Shown piece by piece: positions 25,846 to 34,116 of a stretch of 64,000 nucleotides of DNA. The notes under the pieces were generated by a model. The model saw only the letters and a list, made by a program, of their open reading frames with translations. It was not told the DNA's origin and did no database searches. Source of the DNA: Oceanobacillus sojae (lineage in GTDB: Bacteria > Bacillota > Bacilli > Bacillales > Amphibacillaceae); assembly GCF_900162665.1 (NCBI RefSeq), contig NZ_LT727810.1, positions 589,067 through 653,066 on the forward strand, in the 5' to 3' direction. The translations under genes were made by a program, and so were the position numbers. Position 1 is the stretch's first letter. Each line of letters opens with the position of its first letter.

Positions 25846-26083
25846 CAGCTCCGAGCGCCAAAAACCAGGGGGTAACACGTGAGCGTCCTGTGATAAGCCA
25901 ACATCGGTTTAAAGTGCGGGAAGGCCGGCTGAAAGCAGGTTGAAGCCTAACGTCTGCATTCCCCTAAAGGCGCATGTTTCCTTTATCTCCTAAGTAAAGG
26001 AAACTCGACCAGGGTCGAACCATCCCCAAAGACCCTGGGGGCGCAATTTCAATGTTTTTAAGCAGGCGCTCTCCGCTTTTTTT
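25846..26083 (+). ncRNA. Candidate structured RNA with its own terminator
   Basis: A block clearly richer in GC than its flanks and with no reading frame. Helices I can draw: GAGCGCC (from 25853) with GGGCGC (26039-26044) closing the ends; GGGAA (25918) with TTCCC (25959) enclosing GCAG/CTGC; TTTCCTTTA with TAAAGGAAA (25977-26003); and CCAGGGTC with GACCCTGG (26009-26038). It ends with AAGC-A-GG / CCGCTT and seven T's (26060-26083), a plausible intrinsic terminator. I cannot match it to a known family. Confidence 0.5.
26060..26083 (+). terminator. Terminator closing the structured RNA block
   Basis: AAGCAGG and CCGCTT pair with one bulged A around the loop CGCTCT, followed by a run of T's. 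It lies upstream of the promoter at 26096, so it cannot belong to the next gene and must end an upstream transcript. Confidence 0.55.
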
Positions 26084-26095
26084 CTAAAAAATTTA

Positions 26096-26124
26096 TTGAC
26101 AAAAGAACGTACGTTTGGTTAACT
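26096..26124 (+). promoter_or_regulatory. Sigma-A promoter with LexA-like box
   Basis: TTGACA (26096-26101), a 17-base spacer and TTAACT (26119-26124). GAACGTACGTTT (26105-26116) lies in the spacer and matches the Bacillus LexA/DinR box CGAAC-N4-GTTYG at all but the outer bases. Binding there would block RNA polymerase, so SOS induction of the gene at 26180 is likely (inference). Confidence 0.6.
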
Positions 26125-26179
26125 GTATTTAGATCCTCTTCTTGGTAAGTCCTCTACTAAAACATAAGGATGTGTATCC

Positions 26180-27328
26180 ATGATTTATCCCCGGAAAGCA
26201 GCAACATTATTCCCTCAAATATGCGAAAACGGAGAAGTGTATAACAATGCTGTTCCTAAAAAAGAGTTCAGCCGGCTGATAGACTTAAAAGCTGATGATG
26301 CTTTTAGAAGACTTTTTGGTGACGAACGTAATAAAAATATTATGATTTCATTTTTAAATGCTTTTTTTATCAAGCTCAAAAGAACGCAAATTCAGAATCT
26401 GAAATTTCAAAATTGGGAAGCAGAAGGAGATAAAAATTCAAATTTAACAATGCTGGTCGAAACAAAAAATAAAGAATCAATTTATGTAGAGATCCTTTTT
26501 CCGGATAAAGATGCACCGGAGAACCAATCTTTATATTTTTGGTCAAAAGTATATCGCAGGCAATTTGAAAACGGTTCAGATTTTAACGGGCAGCATTCAG
26601 TTATTACCATCAGCATCATGAATTATGAATTATTCCATGAAAGTGATGAATTTCACAGCGTATTCAGGCTGTCGAATCAAGAAGAAAAAATTGCTTTAAC
26701 CAATTTACAGGAAACCCAATTTGTGGAAATTCCTAAGCTGATCCGCAGCTGGAAGGAAGGAAAGCTAGATCTGGAAGAGAATTATTTGGCAAGATGGCTA
26801 TTACTGCTTGCAGCGGTTGATGATCATAAAAATTATTTTCACCTTGATATTTATAAAGAGTTAGAGAAGATTGCAAAGACTGATAAGGATTTAGAAGAGG
26901 CTATGAAAGCCTGGAGAAATATTAGCCGTGCAGGGGAAGAAAAATTGGCAACCAAAGACCGGCATACGCAAATATTAGAACAGCAATTACTGCAGGAGAT
27001 AGAAATATTAGAGCAAAAAAGAAAAACAGCTGAAGAAAGGGCTGAGCTTGCAGAGAAAAAGTACAATAAATTAAAAAGACAGTATGAGCAGCATAAATTA
27101 AAAATAGCAGAAGAAAAAATAAAAAAAATGGAAGCAGAGGAAGAGGCTTTGCTTGCCAACCGTGAGGCAGCAAAAATAGTTATCCGCTATGGTAATGTCG
27201 TTGCGCGTAATTTATTTGCACAAGGGATGGACAGTACCTTTGTCCAGAACATAACTGGGCTGTCTGATAAAGAAGTAGCTAAGTTGAAGCTGCAAATTGA
27301 AGAAGAGAATATGAAAGAATTATTTTGA
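26180..27328 (+). CDS. Rpn/YhgA-family PD-(D/E)XK protein, active site probably degenerate
   Basis: 382 residues. Residues 38-63 (ADDAFRRLFGDERNKNIMISFLNAFF) are the Rpn-family entry motif, and residues 88-106 hold the nuclease core strands. Where family members have Asp before the second strand and ExQ after it, this protein has Thr90 and Glu104-x-Leu106, so two of the catalytic positions differ. A coiled coil (about 255-330) precedes the family C-terminus (ITGLSDKEVAKLKLQ). Rpn proteins promote RecA-independent recombination and are often in multiple divergent copies. AAGGATG lies before the ATG at 26180. Confidence 0.78.
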   Translation: MIYPRKAATLFPQICENGEVYNNAVPKKEFSRLIDLKADDAFRRLFGDERNKNIMISFLNAFFIKLKRTQIQNLKFQNWEAEGDKNSNLTMLVETKNKESIYVEILFPDKDAPENQSLYFWSKVYRRQFENGSDFNGQHSVITISIMNYELFHESDEFHSVFRLSNQEEKIALTNLQETQFVEIPKLIRSWKEGKLDLEENYLARWLLLLAAVDDHKNYFHLDIYKELEKIAKTDKDLEEAMKAWRNISRAGEEKLATKDRHTQILEQQLLQEIEILEQKRKTAEERAELAEKKYNKLKRQYEQHKLKIAEEKIKKMEAEEEALLANREAAKIVIRYGNVVARNLFAQGMDSTFVQNITGLSDKEVAKLKLQIEEENMKELF

Positions 27329-27469
27329 TTCTTAAATACAGCATAAAAAGGATGCTTAAAACGTACTCAAAGGATAAACAAGGAGGTAATGACCATCTGT
27401 TAACAACCGTCCACGTCTCCTTATTTTATAAGAACTGCTTCGCTCCCCGTGAACATATAGCAATTTAAA

Positions 27470-27512
27470 AGAAAAAGAAGCAAAGTCTTCAATCAGCTTT
27501 GCTTCCTTTCTT
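27470..27512. terminator. Terminator of the aromatic-acid exporter gene
   Basis: GAAGCAAAG (27477-27485) and CTTTGCTTC (27497-27505) form a perfect stem. Read on the minus strand it ends in TTCTTTTTCTTTT, just past the stop of the gene at 27526. Confidence 0.75.
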
Positions 27513-27525
27513 AAGAAGTTATATG

Positions 27526-28533
27526 TTATTCCATCGTAAAATAGTCTTCTATAATTTCTACAATAGAAATCAATTCATAAATGGCGACTAATTCTATTGG
27601 TAATTTTTCCGGACTATCCAATTGAGCTGATCTTAAAGTTTCTTGAAATATCTGGTGAAGCTGTGTCCGTTTATTTTTCCACTCATCTTCCTCAAAGACA
27701 AGCTTTTCTGATAACACATTGGCAAAATAGCATACATTTTCAAATACATATTTTTGTTTTTCTAAACTCCATTCCAATTCTTTTGAAGGCTGTTCTGCTA
27801 TATTTGTGACATGATACTGAATCGTGCGCAGATAATGGATCTGCCTTCTTAAGCGGGTCAATTCGTTTTCGCGCTTCTCCAGAATATGATGGTACTTTAA
27901 ATCCTTCTTTTGATAGAGAGAGAGTAATGCTGCATTTTCAAGCTCTTTATATACAGTGCCTACTTTTTCATTCATTCCCAGATCTAAGGGTATTTTTGTG
28001 AAAATCAATTCATAGTAACATCGTTTCATATGATTACTTAATTTTTTGCGGATAGATTCTGTTTGTTTATGGATAGAATGATGATAATTTGGCGGGAAAA
28101 CAAACATATTTACCAGCGTAGAAACGGACAATCCAATTGTTGTAGTTGCCAATCGGATAAGAAAGCTTAGAAAATAGCTGTCTTCTACTACTTCAATCAT
28201 AGCAATAGCTGTTAAGGTTGCAACTAATAATCCGGCATGGAGATTCAGCCGGAAGCAAGTAAATATAGTCAGCACTGCTGCCAACATGTAAGTGAAAGAT
28301 GAATTGCCGAACAGAGCAAGAAATATGACAGCATAAGCAGCACCGATTGCCGAGGCCGGAAAACGCACAATCCCTTTCTTAATGGAATCTGTAACAGTCG
28401 GTTCAATGGTAACAATAGCAGTAATAACTGCAAATGTCGGCGGGAAATCAAACCATTTACAAATTAGTGCTGTGAAAAATACTGCGATACCAGTTTTAAT
28501 GACTCTATTTCCAATAATTGTTTGTACCTTCAC
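27526..28533 (-). CDS. Aromatic acid exporter family (ArAE/YqjA-like) membrane protein
   Basis: 335 residues. Six membrane helices fill residues 10-150 (FDFPPTFAVITAIVTIEPTVTDSIKKG ... FFVFPPNYHHSIHKQ region), followed by a helical cytosolic domain of about 180 residues. This is the half-size ArAE_1 plan of Bacillus YqjA-type proteins related to AaeB/FUSC efflux pumps. The substrate is unknown. It is monocistronic. Confidence 0.8.
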   Translation of the reverse strand: MKVQTIIGNRVIKTGIAVFFTALICKWFDFPPTFAVITAIVTIEPTVTDSIKKGIVRFPASAIGAAYAVIFLALFGNSSFTYMLAAVLTIFTCFRLNLHAGLLVATLTAIAMIEVVEDSYFLSFLIRLATTTIGLSVSTLVNMFVFPPNYHHSIHKQTESIRKKLSNHMKRCYYELIFTKIPLDLGMNEKVGTVYKELENAALLSLYQKKDLKYHHILEKRENELTRLRRQIHYLRTIQYHVTNIAEQPSKELEWSLEKQKYVFENVCYFANVLSEKLVFEEDEWKNKRTQLHQIFQETLRSAQLDSPEKLPIELVAIYELISIVEIIEDYFTME

Positions 28534-28953
28534 TTAAACCCCTACTTTTTATCAGGTAATAATCTGTAGAAAGAAAACTATTATAACCTTTTCATTCATT
28601 CATTTCTTTGTATTGTATCATTTTTATGTGAATTAAATGACGAAAAAATATATATCTAGTATATTTTTCGGGAAAATATAAAAAAAACAATACAAATTTA
28701 CTAGAGTATAAATGCTGATAGATAGGGAACGCCGTATAATCTATGCCGATTTTTAAACGGATTTGTCGTTATTGAAATATAAATGTAATATTTCTATAAT
28801 GTGTATGACATTTTCTTATGATAAGATTTACGAAGTTATTAAATAAATGAAGAAAATAATATTAATATAAAAATAAAAAGAATCGCAGATAATCGATACA
28901 AAATACATAGATAATAGATTTGCGGTGTAAAATTTGAAAGCGGGGAATATGAG
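28534..28953. other. Divergent intergenic region with the CwlO-like leader
   Basis: 420 AT-rich bases between the exporter and the CwlO-like gene. They hold the promoter at 28772 and a ~150-nt leader. In B. subtilis the cwlO leader controls mRNA stability, so this leader may be regulatory. I see no gene. Confidence 0.4.
28772..28800 (+). promoter_or_regulatory. Promoter with WalR-like box of the CwlO-like gene
   Basis: TTGAAA (28772-28777), a 17-base spacer and TATAAT (28795-28800). TGTAATATTTCTATAAT (28784-28800) differs at one base from the element before the paralogue at 10343. CwlO is a known WalR target in B. subtilis; the box here is one base per half-site off the consensus. Confidence 0.6.
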
Positions 28954-30408
28954 TTGAAAAAGACAGTAATGACATTGACTGCGGCTTCCGTGGTAGGTTT
29001 AAGCAGTGTATTTTTTTCAGGACCGGTAAAGGCAGAATCAGTAGAAGATTTAGAAACTCGGCAATCTCAAGTACAGGATGATCGTGATTCTGTACAAGCT
29101 AATCTATCAGATGCGGAAAATGAAGTAGCTGATGTTCTAGTTGATCTACAAAACTTACAGCAGGAAATTGATGATTTGAATTCAGCTCTTGAAAAAAATC
29201 AGCAAAAGCTGGATGAAACAGAAGGAGATATTACTACAACTGAAGACGAAATCAGTGAATTAAAAGCTGAGATTGATGAACTAGAAGAAGCAATTGAAAA
29301 ACGTACGGAGATTTTAAAAGAACGTGCAGTATCTCTGCAACAAAACGGTGGAGATATCAGCTATCTTGAAGTATTGTTTGGAGCACAGGATTTCAGTGAT
29401 TTTGTAGGACGTGTTTCTGCAGTGAATAAAATTACTGATTCTGATTTAGCTTTACTTGAACAACAGGAAGAGGATAAACAGGAAGTGGCTGATAAACAGG
29501 AAAGTGTTGAGTCAAAGCTTGATGAATTAAATCAGTTAAAAACGGATTTAACAGGTATTAATAATACTATTACAGAACAAAAAGATGTTGCTGAGGATAA
29601 GGAGTCTTCTTTAAAAGATAAAGAGACAGAGTTGACAGCACTCATTGATGATTTACAAATTGAAGATTCCCGCTTAGCTGCAATTGAGGAAGATGTAGCT
29701 GACCGTTTAGAAGTTGCCACTGCTCCGGCACCGGAAACTTTAGTAGCAAGTGTCAGTGTAGGTTCAAACGAAGATAGCAGCGAAGAAGAAGCAGGCAATT
29801 CTGAAAATGAATCAAATAATGAACCTGCTGAACAAGAAGAAGCTTCTGCAAGTCAGGAAGAAGATACAGCTTCAAATAACGAAGATAATAACTCTGGAAA
29901 TAGTGATAATTCTTCCACTACAGCTGAATCAGGTTCCAGTTCTAATAGCGGATCAAGTGAATCTGGTCAGTCTTCAGCTCCAAAAAAAGCTGAGAAAAAA
30001 GAAGAACCAAAAAAAGAAGCTGCGCCAACAGGGTCTGGAATCAGTGCAGTACTTAGTGCAGCACAAGGACAAACATATCAAAATCAATATGTTTGGGGAG
30101 GAAAAAGCCCTAGCACAGGATTTGACTGCTCTGGATTTGTATCTTGGGCATTCGCTCAAGCTGGATACTCTATCCCGTCTTACACTGGTGCGTTAGTTGG
30201 CACTGGAAAAGCTGTTGATTCAAGTGATAAACAGCCTGGAGATTTAGTATTCTTTAATACAAATGGTACTAATGGTCATGTTGGTATCTACTTAGGAAAC
30301 AATAAGTTTATTGGATCCCAAAGCAGCACAGGAGTTGCCGTTGCTGATATGTCACCAGGAAGCTACTGGGGCGGCGAGTTCAGCGGAACAGTTCGTCGTG
30401 TACATTAA
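28954..30408 (+). CDS. cwlO: CwlO-like peptidoglycan DL-endopeptidase
   Basis: 484 residues. A signal peptide (1-27, ends VKA), a long PcsB-type coiled coil (about 30-245) with GGDISYLEVLFGAQDFSDF, a Ser/Asn/Glu-rich linker (about 260-360), and a C-terminal NlpC/P60 domain with catalytic Cys392 (FDCSGFVSW) and His442 (GHVGIYLG). CwlO cuts the D-Glu-DAP bond of wall peptides for cell elongation and is activated by FtsEX through the coiled coil. The length is close to B. subtilis CwlO. The start is TTG 28954 after GCGGGG. Paralogue of the protein at 10343. Confidence 0.9.
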   Translation: MKKTVMTLTAASVVGLSSVFFSGPVKAESVEDLETRQSQVQDDRDSVQANLSDAENEVADVLVDLQNLQQEIDDLNSALEKNQQKLDETEGDITTTEDEISELKAEIDELEEAIEKRTEILKERAVSLQQNGGDISYLEVLFGAQDFSDFVGRVSAVNKITDSDLALLEQQEEDKQEVADKQESVESKLDELNQLKTDLTGINNTITEQKDVAEDKESSLKDKETELTALIDDLQIEDSRLAAIEEDVADRLEVATAPAPETLVASVSVGSNEDSSEEEAGNSENESNNEPAEQEEASASQEEDTASNNEDNNSGNSDNSSTTAESGSSSNSGSSESGQSSAPKKAEKKEEPKKEAAPTGSGISAVLSAAQGQTYQNQYVWGGKSPSTGFDCSGFVSWAFAQAGYSIPSYTGALVGTGKAVDSSDKQPGDLVFFNTNGTNGHVGIYLGNNKFIGSQSSTGVAVADMSPGSYWGGEFSGTVRRVH

Positions 30409-30424
30409 TAATCATGCTACCAAG

Positions 30425-30464
30425 AGTCCTTACATGAAGAAAAGCTTCGTGTGAGGGCTTTTTA
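30425..30464 (+). terminator. Terminator of the cwlO-like gene
   Basis: AGTCCTTACATGAAG and CTTCGTGTGAGGGCT form a 15-bp stem with three G-U pairs, followed by five T's, 16 bases after the stop. Confidence 0.75.
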
Positions 30465-30815
30465 TATTTTTTACAGGTGTTTCATTGCCTTATCGTTTCA
30501 TCTTTAAAATACTGGTATTACTGTAGTAATCTTTTTTGATAAGGAATAGATAATTATATATACCCGAATTAAAAGGAATAAAACATTTTGATGCATCATT
30601 TTAAAAGTATTTTAATTAGGAATGTTCCTTTTCGCAGGTTCCGGATTCGTATTTTTGTGTATGGCAGAACCGATGAGCCACTTTTTTGATACTTCATTTC
30701 CGGGTCCGGAGCCTTAAACAAAAGAAGCTGCTGGTTTGCCTGGTATACTTTAATAGTCAAGTAGACATATTATGCCTTTATCTATTATAATAAGCATAAG
30801 AGAAAGGGTGATTCG

Positions 30816-30965
30816 ATGGGAAGGTAACGCGGAACAGTAATTATAATAATCATATGGCAATATCCAAGCATCCTGATCATTTGGATCATCGGCGTGCGAA
30901 GGGAAAAGTGTTATAAGGGAAATCCTTATAATGAACTTAAAAGAGTGTTCAAAAGTGCAAAATAA
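30816..30965 (+). pseudogene. Broken small membrane ORF (stop at codon 4)
   Basis: GAAAGGGTG precedes ATG-GGA-AGG-TAA. Beyond that stop the same frame is open for 45 codons to 30965 and encodes a hydrophobic helix (VIIIIIWQYPSILIIWIIGV) followed by a basic tail. That is a plausible single-pass membrane protein. Its tail overlaps the dispersed repeat at 30939. Either the start lies after the stop, or the gene is inactivated by one mutation. Confidence 0.35.
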
Positions 30966-31019
30966 TGGGCGTGCGGAAGCAGAGCTTATTAGTCTGTTAC
31001 ATTATACTTTTTGAACGTG
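30939..31019. repeat. Dispersed GTTCAAAAG inverted-repeat element, copy 1
   Basis: Opens with AAAAGAGTGTTCAAAAGT and closes with ACTTTTTGAACGTGA. The ends resemble those of elements at 39095, 43160 and 44456. The core is unrelated. It lies 30-150 bases before the CorC/HlyC gene. Confidence 0.6.
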
Positions 31020-31046
31020 AATCTAGTAAAGAATTTTTAAATTTTC

Positions 31047-31090
31047 AGGAGGTGAAATCCTTGTGCAACGTTGCACAAGGATCTTAATTG
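31047..31090 (+). promoter_or_regulatory. Translation start with a perfect palindrome between SD and TTG
   Basis: AGGAGGTG (31047-31054) is 33 bases from the TTG at 31088, far too distant for normal initiation. Positions 31057-31082 are a perfect palindrome (13-base arms ATCCTTGTGCAAC and its inverse). If it folds in the mRNA, the spacing becomes 7 bases, which is ideal. Confidence 0.65.
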
Positions 31091-32407
31091 GACATATCGA
31101 CCATCATAAATTTATTTGCGGTTGCTATTTTAATCGCATTAACTGCTTTTTTTGTTATGTCAGAGTTTGCTATTGTAAAAATCCGAAGTACACAGCTGGA
31201 GCCGCATATTACTGCAGGGAAAAGGTCTGCTGCTGCGGCTAAGAAGATTGTTACCCATCTTGATGAGTATTTATCAGCCTGTCAGCTGGGAATTACTATT
31301 ACAGCACTCGGAATTGGGCGTTTAGCAGAGCCGACATTTGAGAGAATGCTGCATCCGCTTCTGGAGGAATTTAATATTGGAGCAGGTCTGGTTACGACAT
31401 TTTCCATTTTTATTTCATTCCTGTTTGCAACATTCCTGCACGTAGTTGTCGGGGAGCTTGCTCCAAAGACATTAGCGATTCAAAAAGCAGAGCAGGTAAC
31501 GTTAGCTGTAGCATGGCCGTTAACCTGGTTCTATCGTCTTTTATTTCCATTTATCTGGTTATTGAATGGGTCAGCACGGTTGTTAACCAGAGCGGTTGGT
31601 TTAAAGCCGATGCGCGGTCATGAAGAGACGCATACCGAAGAAGAATTACGCTTGATTTTAGCTGATAGCTATAAGAGCGGTGAAATTAATCAGTCTGAGA
31701 TGATGTATGTAAATAATATATTTGAATTTGACGAACGGGTAGCCAGAGAAATTATGACACCGAGAACAGAAATGGTTTATTTCTCAACAGAAGACAGTTT
31801 TGAAGAAAATATTGAAATTGTTCATAAAGGTCAATTTACCCGTTACCCGGTTGCGGATGAAGATAAGGATAATATCATTGGTCTGGTAAACCTCAAGGAA
31901 GTATTTACTGGAAAGCTGAGCAATAATGAACCCGCAACAATTGAAGATTATATCCGCCCCATTATTCACGTGTCTGAAGCAACACCAATTCGCCACCTTC
32001 TTTTAAAAATGCAAAAGGAACGTATTCATATGGCTATTGTAAATGATGAATATGGCGGTACAGCAGGATTAGTTACTGTTGAAGATATTCTGGAAGAAAT
32101 TGTTGGAGATATCCGGGATGAATTTGATGAAGATGAAGTAGCTGATTTTGAAATGATTAATGATACTACTTATTTAGTCGCTGGCAGGGTCAGCCTGGAT
32201 GATATTAATCAGAAGCTGGGTATTAATTTGGAAGATGACGAAGTAGATACTATCGGAGGCTGGTTCTTTACCCATAATCTCGAAGCAGAGGTTGGAACTG
32301 TAATGGAATTTGAAGGGTATGAATTTGCTCTTGTTGAAAAAGATGGATATCAGATCAAGAGAGTGAGAATCACAAAGATTTCCGAGGAAGAGTCTGAGAT
32401 AGAATAG
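31088..32407 (+). CDS. CorC/HlyC-type CNNM-CBS membrane protein (YhdP/YugS-like)
   Basis: 439 residues. A DUF21/CNNM membrane domain (about 1-185, four hydrophobic segments, with ELAPKTLAIQKAE near residue 125), a CBS pair (about 215-340: MTPRTEMVYFS ... DEYGGTAGLVTVEDILEEIVGDIRDEFDE) and a C-terminal CorC_HlyC transporter-associated domain (about 350-430). Members take part in Mg2+ or Na+ export and resistance. The TTG at 31088 is preferred because the protein begins MDISTIINLFAVAILIAL as relatives do, despite the unusual leader described at 31047. Confidence 0.88.
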   Translation: MDISTIINLFAVAILIALTAFFVMSEFAIVKIRSTQLEPHITAGKRSAAAAKKIVTHLDEYLSACQLGITITALGIGRLAEPTFERMLHPLLEEFNIGAGLVTTFSIFISFLFATFLHVVVGELAPKTLAIQKAEQVTLAVAWPLTWFYRLLFPFIWLLNGSARLLTRAVGLKPMRGHEETHTEEELRLILADSYKSGEINQSEMMYVNNIFEFDERVAREIMTPRTEMVYFSTEDSFEENIEIVHKGQFTRYPVADEDKDNIIGLVNLKEVFTGKLSNNEPATIEDYIRPIIHVSEATPIRHLLLKMQKERIHMAIVNDEYGGTAGLVTVEDILEEIVGDIRDEFDEDEVADFEMINDTTYLVAGRVSLDDINQKLGINLEDDEVDTIGGWFFTHNLEAEVGTVMEFEGYEFALVEKDGYQIKRVRITKISEEESEIE

Positions 32408-32443
32408 AAACTTATTCCAAAGTAAATAAAAAATAGAAAACAT

Positions 32444-32507
32444 AAAAAAACCGAACAGACCTGAATCCCAAAAAGTAAAATGGATTCAAAAGAAGTTCGG
32501 TTTTTTT
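32444..32507 (+). terminator. Two-stage terminator hairpin
   Basis: AAAAAAACCGAAC (32444-32456) pairs with GTTCGGTTTTTTT (32495-32507). The inner TGAATCC/GGATTCA (32462-32488) forms a second stem. It follows the CorC/HlyC gene. Confidence 0.85.
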
Positions 32508-32613
32508 GTATAAAATCCTTTATTACCAATCTTGTATGTTATTGAAGTTTAAACTCTTAATATTTAGGATAAACACTAAATATATACTGATTTTGGAGGA
32601 GGGCTTATATATA

Positions 32614-33420
32614 ATGAAAGACATTCAAGATATTGTAAAAGACTTAGAGAATGTGAGAGGAACAGGAGCAAACAAGATATTTACCATGTACCTGAATACA
32701 GATTTAAGCGATCCGGATCAGCAGGGTGGAGAGTGGAAAATCCATCTGAAAAATGGATTGAACAACTTTGAGCATTATTTAAAAGAAGGAAATAATGAAG
32801 AAGAGCTTGCGAATTACAGAAAAGTAAAGAAAAAAGTAAAGAATTTTATGGATGATATTGAGAGAAATGTTATGAAGGGAGTTATTATTGTAGCTTCTGC
32901 AGATGAAGAGGTATGGTTTGCCGAGCGTGTCCAGATGCGACTGGACAATGAATTTGAATGGCAGGAAAGTCCAGTGTTAGATCAATTAAAAACACTGTCA
33001 GAGAAATATCCCAGAACTGGTATTATACTTGTTCAGCAAAATCAAGTTAAGTTAATAGATACCAATTTAAATCAGGTAGAGGATACAACTGAATATGAAT
33101 TAGATGTAGAAGAAGACACATGGAAAATAAAACAAGGACCACGTCAAGGAAGATCCACAACAGGACTAGGTTCAGGAAACCTACAGAAAGACTTGTTCAG
33201 CGATCGTTATGAAGCGAACCAATATCGCTGGTATAAAAGTATCGCTCCTAAACTGGATAAGCAGGCAAAAGACAGGGGCTGGAAACGGGTATTCATTGTC
33301 GGCGAGGCACCTGCTTCCAAAACACTGGAAACAGAAATGAACAAGGATGTAGAGGATGTCATCTTAAAAAATATGCTGGATCATGGAGAAAGTAAAATTT
33401 TAGAGAAAGTACTTAATTAA
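32614..33420 (+). CDS. VLRF1-family, aeRF1-type release-factor-like protein
   Basis: 268 residues. The fold order (IFTMYLNTDLSDPDQQGGEWKIHLKNGL at the start, KGVIIVASADEEVWFAERV in the middle, GWKRVFIVGEAPASKTLETEMN near the end) matches the Bacillus proteins annotated as VLRF1-family aeRF1-type release factors, related to eRF1 domain 2. No GGQ motif is visible; Gly-Ser-Gly and TTGLGSGN lie near residue 190. These proteins probably act on stalled ribosomes. I choose ATG 32614 because of GGAGGAGGG upstream rather than the upstream in-frame ATG at 32506, which falls in the terminator. Confidence 0.7.
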   Translation: MKDIQDIVKDLENVRGTGANKIFTMYLNTDLSDPDQQGGEWKIHLKNGLNNFEHYLKEGNNEEELANYRKVKKKVKNFMDDIERNVMKGVIIVASADEEVWFAERVQMRLDNEFEWQESPVLDQLKTLSEKYPRTGIILVQQNQVKLIDTNLNQVEDTTEYELDVEEDTWKIKQGPRQGRSTTGLGSGNLQKDLFSDRYEANQYRWYKSIAPKLDKQAKDRGWKRVFIVGEAPASKTLETEMNKDVEDVILKNMLDHGESKILEKVLN

Positions 33421-33460
33421 ATATAACCCTGCAGCAAGACCACTTGTAAGATGATTGTCT

Positions 33461-33522
33461 AAAAAACGGACTGCTTTTCTTATTCATTTATTACAGGAAT
33501 AAGTAAAACAGTCCATTTTTTT
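33461..33522. terminator. Terminator between convergent genes
   Basis: AAAAAACGGACTG (33461-33473) pairs with CAGTCCATTTTTT (33509-33521), one mismatch, with an inner CTTATTC/GAATAAG stem. It serves the VLRF1 gene and possibly the convergent SH3 gene. Confidence 0.8.
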
Positions 33523-33540
33523 GTGTGTTAGGAAATAACT

Positions 33541-33996
33541 TTATTCCTCATCAACAGGTTCTAAGTATTCGCCATTTGCATAGCCGGTGACATCCTGATA
33601 AGTAATTTCAACCCATCCGTATTCATCCTGCTCGCCGACAATTTGAACAACGTCCCCTGTAACCAAAGTTGCTACAACCTCACTATCTGCATTAGGGCCA
33701 ATGCGGATATTTAATAAATCTGCTGTAACCTGAAAATCCTCCCCAGTGGAATTGTCAGTACCTTCACCAGCTTCTTCTGACTCTTCCTCAGATTCTTCAT
33801 CTGTGTCTGCTTCCTCATCAGCTGTGTCAGTATCCTCTGTTTCTTCTTCCTGTCCGGACTGACTTACTCCTGCGACTTCATTTTGGTAGTCGAACTCAGG
33901 ATTGTTGAATTGTCTTTGCATAATGAAAACAAATACAACAAAAACAATTCCTGCAATAAATAATAAAAATAATTGAAATTTGCTACTTTTACGCAT
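33541..33996 (-). CDS. Membrane-anchored bacterial SH3-domain protein
   Basis: 151 residues. A basic N-terminus and one membrane helix (about 8-28) are followed by a very acidic Glu/Asp/Thr linker (about 48-85) and a C-terminal SH3b domain (about 88-147: VTADLLNIRIGPNADSEVVATL and YGWVEITYQDVTGYANGEYL). SH3b domains bind peptidoglycan, so the protein probably links membrane and wall. It has no catalytic domain. Same strand as zur-znu but separated from it by a terminator. Confidence 0.8.
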   Translation of the reverse strand: MRKSSKFQLFLLFIAGIVFVVFVFIMQRQFNNPEFDYQNEVAGVSQSGQEEETEDTDTADEEADTDEESEEESEEAGEGTDNSTGEDFQVTADLLNIRIGPNADSEVVATLVTGDVVQIVGEQDEYGWVEITYQDVTGYANGEYLEPVDEE

Positions 33997-34116
33997 ATTA
34001 CTCTGCTCCTATTTTAAACGTTCTAAAGGTAGTATACATAACTTTTCGATATAAAGAAACACAATTCCCCAATTTTTTTTGCAGTATATAAAATTGATAT
34101 ATTTGGAGACATAAAT

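Noticed and set aside
25846-26083. Possible group II intron, cobalamin or other riboswitch fragment
   Set aside because: Short matches to intron or riboswitch phrases were not consistent. No domain V-like hairpin and no conserved aptamer core could be found, so I left it as an unclassified RNA candidate.
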